Shown one piece after another: positions 34,307 to 42,778 of a DNA stretch of 64,000 nt. How positions within the stretch are numbered: the first letter of the stretch is position 1; each line of letters begins with the position of its first letter. Origin of the DNA: Ensifer adhaerens (GTDB lineage Bacteria > Pseudomonadota > Alphaproteobacteria > Rhizobiales > Rhizobiaceae); assembly GCF_020035535.1 (NCBI RefSeq), contig NZ_CP083349.1:1860001-1924000 (forward strand), in the 5' to 3' direction. Made by a program: the position numbers and the translations under genes. Below the pieces are notes generated by a model. The model was not told the DNA's origin and made no database searches. It saw only the letters and a program-made list of their open reading frames with translations.

Positions 34307-34894
34307 CTACTCCGCCGCATGCGCCTTCACCTCCAGCGCTTCCAGTTCGTAGGAATAGCCTTCCAGCATCTCATAGGCCTGCTCGATGGTCTTGATCTGC
34401 TCGTCGGTGTTCTTGATCGCCTCGGCAATCGACCGCGAGCGGGCGCGCAGCATCGAACCGAGCACGTCGGTCTCCGGCCGGCGGCCGAGGCGGTCGAGGT
34501 GCTTGCGCACGCGGGCGCGGTGGCGCTCAAGCTCGAGGATATGGAAACGGCTCTTGACGATATCGTCCGAAAGCTTGCGCCGCATGGCGGCGACGGGATC
34601 GAAGCTGCCGGGCTCGCGCTCGTCGAGAATGAACTCGTTGACCAGCGTTTCCAGCATCATCAGGCCCTTGAGGTCACGTGGATCGGCGAGCTGCGGATCG
34701 TAGCCGGTATCGTCATAGACCTTGCGGCGCACCGGATCCTTGAGCAGTTCGTAGGCTATCTGCAGCCGCGCAAACTGTTCGGGATCGCCGCCGGAATCCG
34801 GATGCGCCGATTTCGCCGCCTTGCGATAGGCGCTGCGGATTGCCTGATTGTCCGCGTCGCGTTCCAGTCCAAGCAGTTCGTAAGGGTCGATCAC
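34307..34894 (-). CDS. J-domain protein
   Basis: A 195-residue protein with an N-terminal J domain: MIDPYELLGLERDADNQAIR, then YRKAAKSAHPDSGGDPEQFA containing the HPD motif that stimulates DnaK ATPase, and LKDPVRRKVYDDTGYD. The remaining 125 residues are helical and charged (RARVRKHLDRLGRRPETDVL), with no Gly/Phe or zinc domain, so it is a class C co-chaperone. The start is a GTG at 34894. An array of 21-bp repeats begins about 70 bp upstream. Its client is unknown. Confidence 0.9.
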   Translation of the reverse strand: MIDPYELLGLERDADNQAIRSAYRKAAKSAHPDSGGDPEQFARLQIAYELLKDPVRRKVYDDTGYDPQLADPRDLKGLMMLETLVNEFILDEREPGSFDPVAAMRRKLSDDIVKSRFHILELERHRARVRKHLDRLGRRPETDVLGSMLRARSRSIAEAIKNTDEQIKTIEQAYEMLEGYSYELEALEVKAHAAE

Positions 34895-35666
34895 GCTGTC
34901 CCTCTCCGTAAGTCACTCCACCGCCCGGCAAAGCCGTCCGGCGCATTCTCCGGGCGACGCAGTCGTCCGGCCCTCGCAATACTCTCGTCCGGTCAAGACG
35001 ACACATTATCCGATCCGGACGCCATTTGGTCCGGCCCGACCACACAATCTTCCGGCCAGAGCGACACTTCGTCCGGCCAAGGCGAAACTTCGCCCGGCCA
35101 AGGCGACGCTTCGCATGGCGCGGCCGCCGCCCCGGCCCCTTGGCTACGCCATCGCCGGCCAAGACGGAACCAACCTTCGGTAAAGCCTGCGCGTTATCCC
35201 GAAGATGTGCAAGCCTCCGGCTCGATGCCAGACGCAACGACGCCATCCGCTCGGGCGCAGCAAACAGCCCCGTCGGCGGCGCGCACGTTCGGTCGAGGTC
35301 GGGACGAAATTGTGTCGAGAAACGGGCCGTCCCCGATTTTTCTGACGGAGGAGTGAAGGGAGCTGCAAGAACCGGCAAATGCCTTGCGAAGACGGCAGGT
35401 TCGCCATTTGACGCAACGCACAAGGTACTTGCCTTTTTCTGCAAATACTGTCACTTCTTGCGCCGTTCGGGCGATTTCTATCCCGGAGACTGGACTTTCA
35501 ACTGCGCCCGACCTCGTGTTGGGACTGCCGGCAGCGGCACCGTAGACGTCTTTTCCCCGAATCGTGACCACTCGACGCCTTTCCGCTTGCAAGCGGAAGA
35601 CGAGATGCCCACATCCCCCAGGGGGCGCGGGCAACGCAAATTGACTGAAGGAAAAGGACTTCTTCC
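34895..35666. other. Divergent intergenic region between the J-domain gene and cspA
   Basis: This 772-bp gap contains the 21-bp tandem repeats (34966-35113) and the long leader of cspA (up to about 35450-35666), with GGAAAAGGA as ribosome site just before its ATG. Open frames on both strands here are generated by the repeats; none resembles a protein family. Confidence 0.55.
34966..35113. repeat. Degenerate 21-bp tandem repeat array, seven units
   Basis: Units starting TCCGG recur at 34966 (22 bp), 34988, 35009, 35030, 35051, 35072 and 35093. The last three are nearly the same (TCCGGCCAAGGCGAAACTTC plus G). The period is a multiple of three, so every frame stays open and reads as 7-residue repeats. 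Homogeneity rises towards the cspA side, suggesting recent expansion there. Confidence 0.85.
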
Positions 35667-35879
35667 ATGGCCACTAAGGGCATCGTTAAATTCTTCAACC
35701 AGGACAAGGGCTTCGGCTTCATCACGCCGGATGGCGGCGCGAAGGACGTGTTCGTACACATCTCCGCCGTTCAGGCCGCTGGCCTTGCAACCCTCAAGGA
35801 TGGCCAGCAGGTCACCTTCGACACCGAGCCGGACCGCATGGGCAAGGGCCCGAAGGCCGTCAACATCCAGGCTGCCTAA
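35667..35879 (+). CDS. cspA: Cold-shock protein
   Basis: A 70-residue single-stranded nucleic-acid binding protein of the CspA family, which melts mRNA structure. RNP1 is KGFGFI and RNP2 is VFVHIS; the start is [20 protein letters not shown]. Length and sequence are standard for Rhizobiales. The leader is long and may hold a cold-responsive structure, as in other cspA genes. An intrinsic terminator follows 32 bp after the stop. Confidence 0.96.
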   Translation: MATKGIVKFFNQDKGFGFITPDGGAKDVFVHISAVQAAGLATLKDGQQVTFDTEPDRMGKGPKAVNIQAA

Positions 35880-35910
35880 GCCGGATCGTCCGATCGGACA
35901 GTCTTCAAGG

Positions 35911-35941
35911 AAACGGCGCTCCGCAAGGGGCGCCGTTTTCG
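35911..35941 (+). terminator. Intrinsic terminator of cspA
   Basis: AACGGCGC pairs with GCGCCGTT around a TCCGCAAGGG loop, followed by TTTCGTTT. Confidence 0.85.
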
Positions 35942-36002
35942 TTTCAGGGGATCGATGCCCCAGGGACATGCCCCAGGGACATGCCTCGGACAATCTGGTC
36001 CG

Positions 36003-36293
36003 TCAGCTCCGAAGCCCCGCCTCGTAAGCGGCCTTGAGCTCCGGAAACAACTCGCCATACGGCGGGCAATCTACGCCAAGGATCGCGACCTCGATTTCGC
36101 CCAGCTCCTCGAAATAGTCTTCGATGTATGCGCCGCCGGTCGATCGGATCGCCGTATCCCCGAGCATGACGACGATGACGCTTTCTTCGGTGATCATGTC
36201 GCGGCGAAACGCAACGCCCATTGCGGCATCGCCGTTCTCGAACGCCGTATACCCAATGAGCTGATCGTCGACGTAGATTTCGAGCCGCTGCAT
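36003..36293 (-). CDS. Hypothetical protein downstream of dusA
   Basis: A 96-residue acidic protein beginning MQRLEIYVDDQLIGYTAFEN. The ATG at 36293 lies 28 bp after the dusA stop on the same strand; the frame stays open back into dusA, but the upstream part reads as a shadow. It seems a compact soluble protein of alternating strands (AAMGVAFRRDMITEESVIVV, YIEDYFEELGEIEVAILGVD). I do not recognise a family. Likely cotranscribed with dusA without a known link. Confidence 0.6.
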   Translation of the reverse strand: MQRLEIYVDDQLIGYTAFENGDAAMGVAFRRDMITEESVIVVMLGDTAIRSTGGAYIEDYFEELGEIEVAILGVDCPPYGELFPELKAAYEAGLRS

Positions 36294-36321
36294 TCGATAG
36301 TTCTCAGCGGTTCTCAGCGAG

Positions 36322-37413
36322 CTACTCGGCCGCCTGCTTCGCCGCCGTCGCCTCGAACACCGCACCGAAGGCTGCGTGGATCACTTCCGGCCCTGCCCCC
36401 TGGCGGGTCGCATCGGAAGACAGGATCTGTCGGTAGCGCCGGGCGCCCGACCAGCCCTGGAACAGACCGACCATGTGCCGCGTCACATGGATCAGCCGGC
36501 CGCCGTTGGCGATATGCGTCGCGGCATACGCGGCCATAGCGTCACGGACATCGCTCCAGAAATCGAGATCGAGCCGGTGACCCCGCTCGGAGAATTCGCC
36601 CGCAGGCTGCGCCGCCGTTCCTGTGACCGGGTGCGGGAAATGGCCATCGGCCGCCGTCAGCATCGCACTGTCGTGATAGGCGGCACGGCCGAGCATGACG
36701 CCGTCAAGGTGCCGCAGTTGCTCAAGCGCCTGGCTCAAGCTCTGAAGGCCACCATTGATGCCGATGAAAAGATCAGGATTTTCCTGCTTCAGCCGATGCA
36801 CCAGCTCATAGTCGAGCGGTGGGATCTCGCGGTTTTCCTTGGGGCTCAAGCCCTGCAGCCACGCCTTGCGCGCATGCACCCAGACGGCGTCCGTGCCGGC
36901 ATTGACCACTTGCGCAACCAGCCTGCGCAGCGCCACCTCCGGGTCCTGATCGTCGACGCCGATGCGGCATTTGACCGTAACCGGGATCTTGACCGCCGCC
37001 TTCATCGCCGAAACGCAGGCCGCGACCGTCTCCGGCTCCTGCATGAGGCAGGCGCCGAAGGTGCCCGATTGCACCCGGTCCGACGGACAGCCGACATTCA
37101 TGTTGATCTCGTCATAGCCGAAGTCCTCGGCAATGGCCGCCGCCTCCGCCATCTTCCGGGGGTCGTTGCCGCCAAGTTGCAGCGCGACCGGGTTCTCCGA
37201 GACGTCAAAGCCGAGCAGCCGCTGCCGGTCGCCCCGCAGGATCGCTTCGGCGACGATCATTTCCGTATAGAGCAACGCATGCTTCGACAGCTGCCGCGCG
37301 AAGAAGCGATAGTGGCGATCGGTCCAGTCGATCATGGGCGCCACGGCGAAGACCGGTGCGTTGAAATAGTGGCGGTTGCCCGGATTTCCGGGCTGCGCGC
37401 GGCCTTCTGCCAT
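36322..37413 (-). CDS. dusA: tRNA-dihydrouridine(20/20a) synthase
   Basis: This FMN enzyme reduces uridine 20/20a in the tRNA D-loop. The 363-residue product has the DusA start FAVAPMIDWTDRHYRFFARQ, the FMN-barrel motif EINMNVGCPSDRVQSGTFGA with the catalytic Cys in the next segment (CLMQEPE), VKCRIGVDD, and a C-terminal four-helix tRNA-binding domain (LIHVTRHMVGLFQGWSGARR). Length is normal. DusA rather than DusB/C is supported by the N-terminal MIDWTDRHYR signature. A small orphan gene follows it. Confidence 0.95.
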   Translation of the reverse strand: MAEGRAQPGNPGNRHYFNAPVFAVAPMIDWTDRHYRFFARQLSKHALLYTEMIVAEAILRGDRQRLLGFDVSENPVALQLGGNDPRKMAEAAAIAEDFGYDEINMNVGCPSDRVQSGTFGACLMQEPETVAACVSAMKAAVKIPVTVKCRIGVDDQDPEVALRRLVAQVVNAGTDAVWVHARKAWLQGLSPKENREIPPLDYELVHRLKQENPDLFIGINGGLQSLSQALEQLRHLDGVMLGRAAYHDSAMLTAADGHFPHPVTGTAAQPAGEFSERGHRLDLDFWSDVRDAMAAYAATHIANGGRLIHVTRHMVGLFQGWSGARRYRQILSSDATRQGAGPEVIHAAFGAVFEATAAKQAAE

Positions 37414-37726
37414 GCTCGATCAACTCTCGTTATTCTGGCTTTGCACGCCGGTGCCGCAATGTAGCACGCACGGCGGATCAGTAGCACCGGCGCCCGATTG
37501 GCGCCAAGGCTCCCACAGGGGACCGCGCCTTATACAGCGCAACGCCCAAGAATGCGAGACGGTGCGAACGAAACGGACCGGCCCTCTCTCGACGCAACAT
37601 TACGCTTGTCCCGACGCAACCAGGAGTCCGCCGTTCGCCGGACAGGGCATCCGGCTATCCGATTGATATTGCGACCCTCGCACTTGCCGGCTACAACCTG
37701 CGCGGCAAAATCTATGGGGAACATCG
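37414..37726. other. Intergenic region between dusA and a lipoprotein gene
   Basis: A 313-bp divergent gap. I looked for tRNA-like cloverleaves and strong inverted repeats and saw none. Promoters for both flanking genes are presumably here. Confidence 0.45.
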
Positions 37727-38110
37727 ATGCTGAAATACCTCTACCTCGGACTGGCTGCACTTGCGCTCTCGGGCTGTCAGCCGCCGGCGCCGGAATCCGT
37801 CCTGGCAACGCAAAAGCCGCCGTCGGCGGCGGTGCGCAGGGAGTATGTTGCCGTGATGCGTTCCATCGACGCCAAGGGCGCCCAGTTCAAGACGGCGGAG
37901 ATATCGAGCGTGGTCTTGCTCAATCCCGAAGCCAAGATCTACGCCTTCTGTGTTCGCTTCAGGGAAACGAGGATCCAGGAAGTATTGCAGGTCGGTGGCT
38001 ATGCCCTGCGCGATGGGAAAATCGTTGACTCGAGCTCGTACGATTCCCGCTGCGGCGACAAGCGCCTGCGCTGGTACGACTTCCCGGAACTCCGCTCGAT
38101 GCGGGGCTGA
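37727..38110 (+). CDS. Small hypothetical lipoprotein
   Basis: A 127-residue exported protein whose N-terminus MLKYLYLGLAALALSGCQPP has a clear lipobox (ALSGC), giving a mature lipoprotein of about 110 residues. The soluble part has two cysteines (YAFCVRFRETRIQEV and DSRCGDKRLRWYDF) that could pair in the periplasm. No family is recognised. It stands alone in front of further small genes. Confidence 0.75.
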   Translation: MLKYLYLGLAALALSGCQPPAPESVLATQKPPSAAVRREYVAVMRSIDAKGAQFKTAEISSVVLLNPEAKIYAFCVRFRETRIQEVLQVGGYALRDGKIVDSSSYDSRCGDKRLRWYDFPELRSMRG

Positions 38111-38253
38111 CGGGATCGCCAGTCGGGCGGAGGCCGCACAACGTCGCGAGGACCGCCTCCGCCCCCGATACTCCGCCATCAGCATGGTTTCCATTTTGTT
38201 AAGCAGAATCGCCGATCGTCCCGCTTTGACACGATCGTCGTCGGAGCGAAGAC

Positions 38254-38376
38254 ATGAGCTACGATTGGAGCGGCGCACGGCGCCGACGCACAATAGCGAC
38301 CGCGATAGGTGCAGCGTTCCTGTTGGCAGCGCTGGCCGCCACCGTCGCCGCGGCCGTTGCCGGCAGCCTGTTCTGA
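38254..38376 (+). CDS. Putative 40-residue single-pass membrane peptide
   Basis: The frame ATG AGC TAC GAT TGG ... TTC TGA encodes 40 residues: MSYDWSGARRRRTIATAIGA then AFLLAALAATVAAAVAGSLF. A short polar N-terminus with a RRRR patch is followed by a hydrophobic helix of about 25 residues reaching the C-terminus, so an N-in topology is predicted. A GGAG ribosome site lies 8 bases before the ATG. It fits other unannotated small alphaproteobacterial membrane proteins. Function unknown. Confidence 0.5.
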   Translation: MSYDWSGARRRRTIATAIGAAFLLAALAATVAAAVAGSLF

Positions 38377-38523
38377 CGCGCACTCTGCTGGCGCGCAAAA
38401 GACAGCAGGCCGCCCGGGTTCGAACCGACGCGCCGGGTCTCGGCGCTCGCCGGGCGGAAGCTTGCCTTCTTCGCCGGGAAATGATCGCCTCTCGCTGCAA
38501 CCGAAAAGCGAAGGAATCATGCG

Positions 38524-38814
38524 ATGTCGAAATCCCCGGACGATATGAGCGCTGAGGAGCTTCGCCTCCATGGCGATGCAGCGCAACTCGGACAGCTGTC
38601 GATCCTGAATGCGACGGTGGCAGCTCTCGTCATGCAGGCGCAAGACAAGCAGGCGATCGTCGATTCCATCGCCACGTGCCTCGCCGATCTCAGGGCCGCG
38701 TGGCAGAACGTCGAGGATGCCGGATCTTTCGGAGAAGCAGCCATGGCCGGTGCAGAGGCGTCCGCCAACCTCTTTCTCTACTACGCGGACCCGCCGGCGC
38801 AGCACGACGCGTGA
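38524..38814 (+). CDS. Hypothetical helical protein
   Basis: A 96-residue protein, MSKSPDDMSAEELRLHGDAA, predicted all-helical and soluble, with many Ala, Gln and Leu (SILNATVAALVMQAQDKQAI). It could be a small regulator or phasin-like protein, but there is no diagnostic motif. A ribosome site GAAGGA lies 9 bases upstream. Preceded by the small membrane peptide gene; no operon is evident. Confidence 0.6.
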   Translation: MSKSPDDMSAEELRLHGDAAQLGQLSILNATVAALVMQAQDKQAIVDSIATCLADLRAAWQNVEDAGSFGEAAMAGAEASANLFLYYADPPAQHDA

Positions 38815-39016
38815 CGCGATTTCCACCCTTGCGGCTCCCCGGACTTGACAGGAACGACCCAAGGCGATTACAGCGCCGCGCGTCTATCGATATGCCAGTG
38901 GTCACTGTCCAAGCACCTGCTCCCTAGTTTCGCCTTTAATCCATTTCGAACTAAGGACCTATAAGGTAAGGCAGCGCCCTGTATCGATACAGTAGCCAGG
39001 AAAAAGGACGGACGGC

Positions 39017-39409
39017 ATGAAACGCGCGATCGCGGCACTGTTCACGCTTCTATTGGCCGGATGCCAGTCGATGGAACTGGAGACGCCGGAAATCGCAAGG
39101 CCGAGGCCTGTCGCTCCCTCCGTGCCGACCCTTTCGGGTGACGCGCTCCGGGACTTCCTCGTCGGCAAGACGCTGCGCTACAATCTCAACGGTGTCGCTT
39201 CCACCTATTTCGCCGACGGGCGCTACGGCTATCGCGACTACGAGGTGCGCGATGGCGGCAGCTACACGATCACCGGCGACGAAGTCTGCATCGCCTTCGA
39301 GGATGGCGGCCACCGCTGCGACCAGTACGCCCTGATCGGATCCGACTACTACCGCATCGAAGAAGGCGGCCGCCGCACCAAGGTCGACCGCGTCGTCCCT
39401 GCGGCCTGA
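39017..39409 (+). CDS. Small hypothetical lipoprotein
   Basis: A 130-residue exported protein with the lipobox in MKRAIAALFTLLLAGCQSME. A Pro-rich linker (IARPRPVAPSVPTLSG) precedes a beta-rich domain with GKTLRYNLNGVASTYFADGR and YTITGDEVCIAFEDGGHRCD; the two cysteines are well placed for a disulfide. The domain resembles small periplasmic beta-sandwich proteins of Rhizobiales that have no assigned role. Stands alone. Confidence 0.72.
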   Translation: MKRAIAALFTLLLAGCQSMELETPEIARPRPVAPSVPTLSGDALRDFLVGKTLRYNLNGVASTYFADGRYGYRDYEVRDGGSYTITGDEVCIAFEDGGHRCDQYALIGSDYYRIEEGGRRTKVDRVVPAA

Positions 39410-39549
39410 TTGCCCGGAACTTGGGATCCTATCTCGCTGCCCTGAACAAAGTGGTCGGGGCGCCCTTCTGACCCCTCATTCCCAAGGGGTTCAATTCGGC
39501 CGCGTTCTGCCATAGTGCGCCTAAAAGCGCGGCCGAACGGGAGGGACGG

Positions 39550-39786
39550 GTGGCCCCATTGCGAGCGACACAATGCCTGGCGCTGTCGAAGGCCGACATG
39601 GCAAGGCTGCAGCGCGTCTTCGACGTGCTTTGCATCGAACAGGGCTGGGCGCGCGACGGCGAGCCGGCGCGGCGCCATGCCAGAATGCTGATCGACGACT
39701 ATCTCGCCGGCAACACGAGCGAGGGGCGGCTGCTCATTGCCGGCCGCGCCTATGCCGAACGGCTGCAGCGCGACGTCTCCTGCTAG
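39550..39786 (+). CDS. Hypothetical small protein
   Basis: A 78-residue protein from a GTG at 39550, with GGGAGGGACG just upstream. The sequence LSKADMARLQRVFDVLCIEQ and ARRHARMLIDDYLAGNTSEG is typical of short Rhizobiales orphan proteins that start with a helical bundle. No function is known. Codon use looks like its neighbours. Confidence 0.6.
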   Translation: MAPLRATQCLALSKADMARLQRVFDVLCIEQGWARDGEPARRHARMLIDDYLAGNTSEGRLLIAGRAYAERLQRDVSC

Positions 39787-39982
39787 GCTCGTGACATCTC
39801 TCATCTGCCCCGCGGACTACCGCCGGCGCGTGCAGCGGACCGCAGAAACACGGAAAAGCTGCTTACAAATCCGTCCTCCTGCGCTACATTAGAAAGATCG
39901 ACTGTCGAGGCCACTTGAGAGGAGCCAGGGGCCGACAGCCGCGGTGCCGGCATTCATTGAGATGATCTCGAGGAGGAGACGC

Positions 39983-40219
39983 ATGCAATTAGTCTGGAAA
40001 CAGCCGATCGAACTCGACTTTGTTGGCGGCGTTTGCCGCACCGTAAAAGGTCCTAGGGACGCGCTTGCTTGCCTTGCCGATCATTGGCCCCGTCGCGGGC
40101 CGTTCTATGTTGCCGCCCGCAGCGCCTGCCGCGCCGCCATTGATGGTCGCCGCACGGCCGAAGAGGCACGAACGCTGTTCATCTCGGCCGCCGAGGAAGC
40201 CGAACTAGGCACCCACTGA
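39983..40219 (+). CDS. DUF982 domain protein
   Basis: A 78-residue protein of the DUF982 family, a group largely confined to Rhizobiales and often present in many copies per genome. The pattern is clear: W...PIELDFVGGVCRTVKGP, DALACLADHWPRRGPFYVAA, and RRTAEEARTLFISAAEEAE. The ATG at 39983 follows a strong AGGAGGAG site. No biochemical role is known. Confidence 0.85.
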   Translation: MQLVWKQPIELDFVGGVCRTVKGPRDALACLADHWPRRGPFYVAARSACRAAIDGRRTAEEARTLFISAAEEAELGTH

Positions 40220-40543
40220 GGCGCGCCCGCGCCGGACATGTCTCGCCGCTCTGAGCGGCAAACGCCCGCCATCCGCGGGCGCAAGCTACCGTTTTAGTTG
40301 AAGTCGCATAGCCCGTCGCTTGCTGACTGACGGTTAGCTCAAATCTTGGGCATTTGCCCGAAAACTGCATCATTTCGGCGCATTGTCGCCCAATCGCGCA
40401 TGATTTTTCCAGAAACGGCCCAATTTCTGTCGTGAAGCCTTCATTTCTCTGGCCTATATTCTGAGGTGCCTCATAAAAACCAATTTCGGAGCGCGTTAAT
40501 CCCCGCAAGGGAATTCAAAAAAACGATATACGGGAGAGAAAAT
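40220..40543. other. Intergenic region
   Basis: A 324-bp gap with a G+C stem near 40262-40281 (CGCCCGC with GCGGGCG) followed by CAAGCTACCGTTTTAG, possibly the terminator of the DUF982 gene. The rest is A+T-richer and probably holds the promoter of the next gene. Confidence 0.45.
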
Positions 40544-40750
40544 ATGAGCGAGAGCAATCTCTATCGCATCGTTGAAGTCACCGTGAAGCGTGAAGGTGGC
40601 CGCCGCGACCTCGGCATCATGACCGTGCGCCAGGCGCTTGAGCTTCCCCAGGTTCCCAGTCTCGAATACAGCCATCCGGAGCTCAATTCGCGCTCGGACG
40701 GTCGATTCCTGACCCGAGATCAGCTTCAGGCCTACGCGCAGTGCGCCTGA
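40544..40750 (+). CDS. Hypothetical small protein
   Basis: A 68-residue protein from the ATG at 40544, preceded by CGGGAGAG. It reads MSESNLYRIVEVTVKREGGR and ends LNSRSDGRFLTRDQLQAYAQ then CA. The alternation of strand and helix suggests a compact fold. I do not recognise it. It is not in an operon. Confidence 0.6.
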   Translation: MSESNLYRIVEVTVKREGGRRDLGIMTVRQALELPQVPSLEYSHPELNSRSDGRFLTRDQLQAYAQCA

Positions 40751-41003
40751 GTTATCCGATCACGGCGCCTTGTCGGGTGCCGTGAATTCGCGCGCCCATC
40801 CGGGCGCGCTTCAGCCGCAACCCCATCCTTGATCCCTGTCTTATTTTCCTACGGATCGATTCCGATTCGCGGATTTATGCAGTAACGTCTGGATTCTCTC
40901 CTGCCTCGCTCGAAGCCGAAATCGGCCGACGGCGAGCGCTCATCAAACGCGCAGCGATCTTCCTGTCGATCGAAGACAGATAGACGCGCAAGACCGGACG
41001 ATC

Positions 41004-41690
41004 ATGGAAACAATCATCCCTCCTCCGCTTCCCGTGCTGTTGCCGATCTTCGGCGGCCTCGTCGGATTTCCGGTTCGCCGGGTCTATTGCGTCGGCCGCA
41101 ACTATGCTGCCCATGCCATCGAAATGGGCCACGATCCGGACCGCGAGCCGCCGTTCTTCTTCCAGAAGAATCCGGACAACCTGCTTGCCGCCGGTACCGC
41201 CTTCCCCTACCCGCCGCTGACCGCGGACGTCCATCACGAGGTCGAACTCGTCGTGGCGCTGAAGCGCGGCGGCAGCAACATCGCCGTCGAGGATGCGCTG
41301 GATTGCGTCTACGGCTATGCCGTCGGCATCGATTTCACCCGCCGCGATCTGCAGGCCGAGGCCAAGAAGGCCGGCAAGCCCTGGGCCGCCGCCAAGGCCT
41401 TCGAGCATTCCGCCCCGGTCTCGGCGATCGCGCCGGCCGAGGCGATCGGCCATCCCGTCAATGGCAACATCTGGCTGAAGGTGAATGGCGAAACGCGCCA
41501 GCAGGGCGATCTCGACCAGATGATCTGGAAAGTGCCGGAGATCATCGCCGAACTCTCGAAACTCTTCACCCTGGCGCCTGGCGACGTCATCATGACCGGC
41601 ACGCCCTCGGGCGTTGGTGCCGTAGTGCGCGGCGACGAGGTCACCTGCGGCGTCGACGGCGTCGCCGCCCTTGCCGTGAACGTTCTCTAG
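41004..41690 (+). CDS. Fumarylacetoacetate hydrolase-family protein
   Basis: A 228-residue FAH-fold hydrolase. Key motifs are VYCVGRNYAAHAIEMGHD at the entrance, PPFFFQKNPDNLLAAG, HHEVELVVALKRGG (the His-Glu pair of the metal site), and VGIDFTRRDLQAEAKKAGKP. The Asp in this last stretch is a further metal ligand. The C-terminal DVIMTGTPSGVGAVVRGD closes the site. Relatives act as fumarylpyruvate hydrolase, acylpyruvase or oxaloacetate decarboxylase; the size fits the acylpyruvase/fumarylpyruvate group. No aromatic-degradation genes lie beside it. Confidence 0.9.
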   Translation: METIIPPPLPVLLPIFGGLVGFPVRRVYCVGRNYAAHAIEMGHDPDREPPFFFQKNPDNLLAAGTAFPYPPLTADVHHEVELVVALKRGGSNIAVEDALDCVYGYAVGIDFTRRDLQAEAKKAGKPWAAAKAFEHSAPVSAIAPAEAIGHPVNGNIWLKVNGETRQQGDLDQMIWKVPEIIAELSKLFTLAPGDVIMTGTPSGVGAVVRGDEVTCGVDGVAALAVNVL

Positions 41691-41806
41691 AGCCTCCAGC
41701 GTGCGGATGAACGTGCGAGGGATGCTCTAAGACACTGCGCCAGGAAAGGCATCAAACGCCCGTCCTGGCCTTGCATCATTTCAGACGATATGAAGGATAC
41801 CTGCCG

Positions 41807-42337
41807 ATGCCGCTTTATGCCCTTGGATCGCTTCGCCCGCTGACACCGCCGAAAGGCAGCTACTGGGTGGCGCCCGACGCAAACGTCATCGGCCAGGTCG
41901 AGATCGGCGACGAGGTCGGCATCTGGTTCGGAGTGACGCTGCGCGGCGACAATGAGCCGATCCGGCTCGGCGCCCGAACCAACATCCAGGAAAACGTCGT
42001 CATCCATGTCGACCCGGGCTTTCCGGTGACGATCGGCGAAGGTTGCACGATCGGCCACGGGGCCATCATCCATGGCTGCACCATCGGCGAGAACTCGCTG
42101 ATCGGCATGGGCGCGACCGTGCTCAACGGCGCCAAGATCGGCCGCAACTGCCTGGTCGGCGCCAATGCGCTGGTGACCGAAGGCAAGGAATTCCCCGACA
42201 ACTCGCTGATCGTCGGCGCACCGGCCAAGGCGATCCGCACGCTGGACGAGGCGGCGGTCGAAGGCTTGAAGCGCTCGTCAGCCCATTACGTCAAGAACTG
42301 GCGGCGCTACGCCGCCGATCTCACGCGGCTCGACTGA
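41807..42337 (+). CDS. Gamma-carbonic anhydrase family protein
   Basis: A 176-residue left-handed beta-helix protein. Hexapeptide repeats run through the middle (AKIGRNCLVGANALVTEGKE). The metal-binding histidines can be placed in NVVIHVDPGFPVTIGEGCTI, TIGHGAIIHGCTIGENSLIG. Gamma-class enzymes interconvert CO2 and bicarbonate as trimers with Zn or Fe; many bacterial members have no measured activity. The ATG at 41807 gives MPLYALGSLRPLTPPKGSYW. It lies next to the zur-znu zinc genes, which may be coincidence. Confidence 0.92.
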   Translation: MPLYALGSLRPLTPPKGSYWVAPDANVIGQVEIGDEVGIWFGVTLRGDNEPIRLGARTNIQENVVIHVDPGFPVTIGEGCTIGHGAIIHGCTIGENSLIGMGATVLNGAKIGRNCLVGANALVTEGKEFPDNSLIVGAPAKAIRTLDEAAVEGLKRSSAHYVKNWRRYAADLTRLD

Positions 42338-42382
42338 GCTCCAGCCAATCAGGCTGGTGCGTCCCGAATGGCAGCGCCGAAC

Positions 42383-42778
42383 TTAGGCGCAGCTCTGGCA
42401 ATGGCCGCGGATCTCGATCGTGGTCTTCTCGGTCTTGAAGTTCTGTGCCCGGGTCAGCGTCGAAAGCCGCTGCTCGATCGCCTCGTCATGAAACTCCGTC
42501 ACCTGGCCGCAGCCTTCGCAGATGGTGAAGGCGGTGACGCCATGGTCGTGCTCGTGGTCGTGCGGGCAGGTGCAGGCAACGAAGGCATTGATGCTCTCCA
42601 GCCGGTGGACGAGGCCGTACTCGAGCAGCTTGTCGAGTGCGCGATAGACCTGAAGCGGCGCGCGGAAGCCATGATCGCGCAGCTTGTCGAGAATGGTATA
42701 GGCGCTCATCGGCCCTTCGGAATGGCTGAGCGCATCCATCACCAGCGTCTGGTTCTTGGTCAGTTGCGGCGTAACCAT
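42383..42778 (-). CDS. zur: Zinc uptake regulator, Fur family
   Basis: A 131-residue Fur-family repressor that, with zinc bound, shuts off zinc uptake genes. DNA-binding helices lie in residues 1-75 (TILDKLRDHGFRAPLQVYRA). Zinc sites are visible in FVACTCPHDHEHDHGVTAFT and ICEGCGQVTEFHDEAIEQRL, with the C-terminal pair CQSC. The extra His-rich loop and cysteine layout fit Zur rather than Fur. Its ATG overlaps the znuB stop by one base (ATGA), so it is the last gene of znuC-znuB-zur and is autoregulated through the Zur box upstream of znuC. Confidence 0.92.
   Translation of the reverse strand: MVTPQLTKNQTLVMDALSHSEGPMSAYTILDKLRDHGFRAPLQVYRALDKLLEYGLVHRLESINAFVACTCPHDHEHDHGVTAFTICEGCGQVTEFHDEAIEQRLSTLTRAQNFKTEKTTIEIRGHCQSCA

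Noticed and set aside
34319..35356. Long plus-strand frame over the J-domain gene and repeats
   Set aside because: It is antisense to the J-domain gene and continued only by the 21-bp repeats, whose period of three codon multiples keeps frames open.
40875..41453. Minus-strand frame antisense to the FAH-family gene
   Set aside because: It is a shadow of the hydrolase reading frame with no recognisable protein features.
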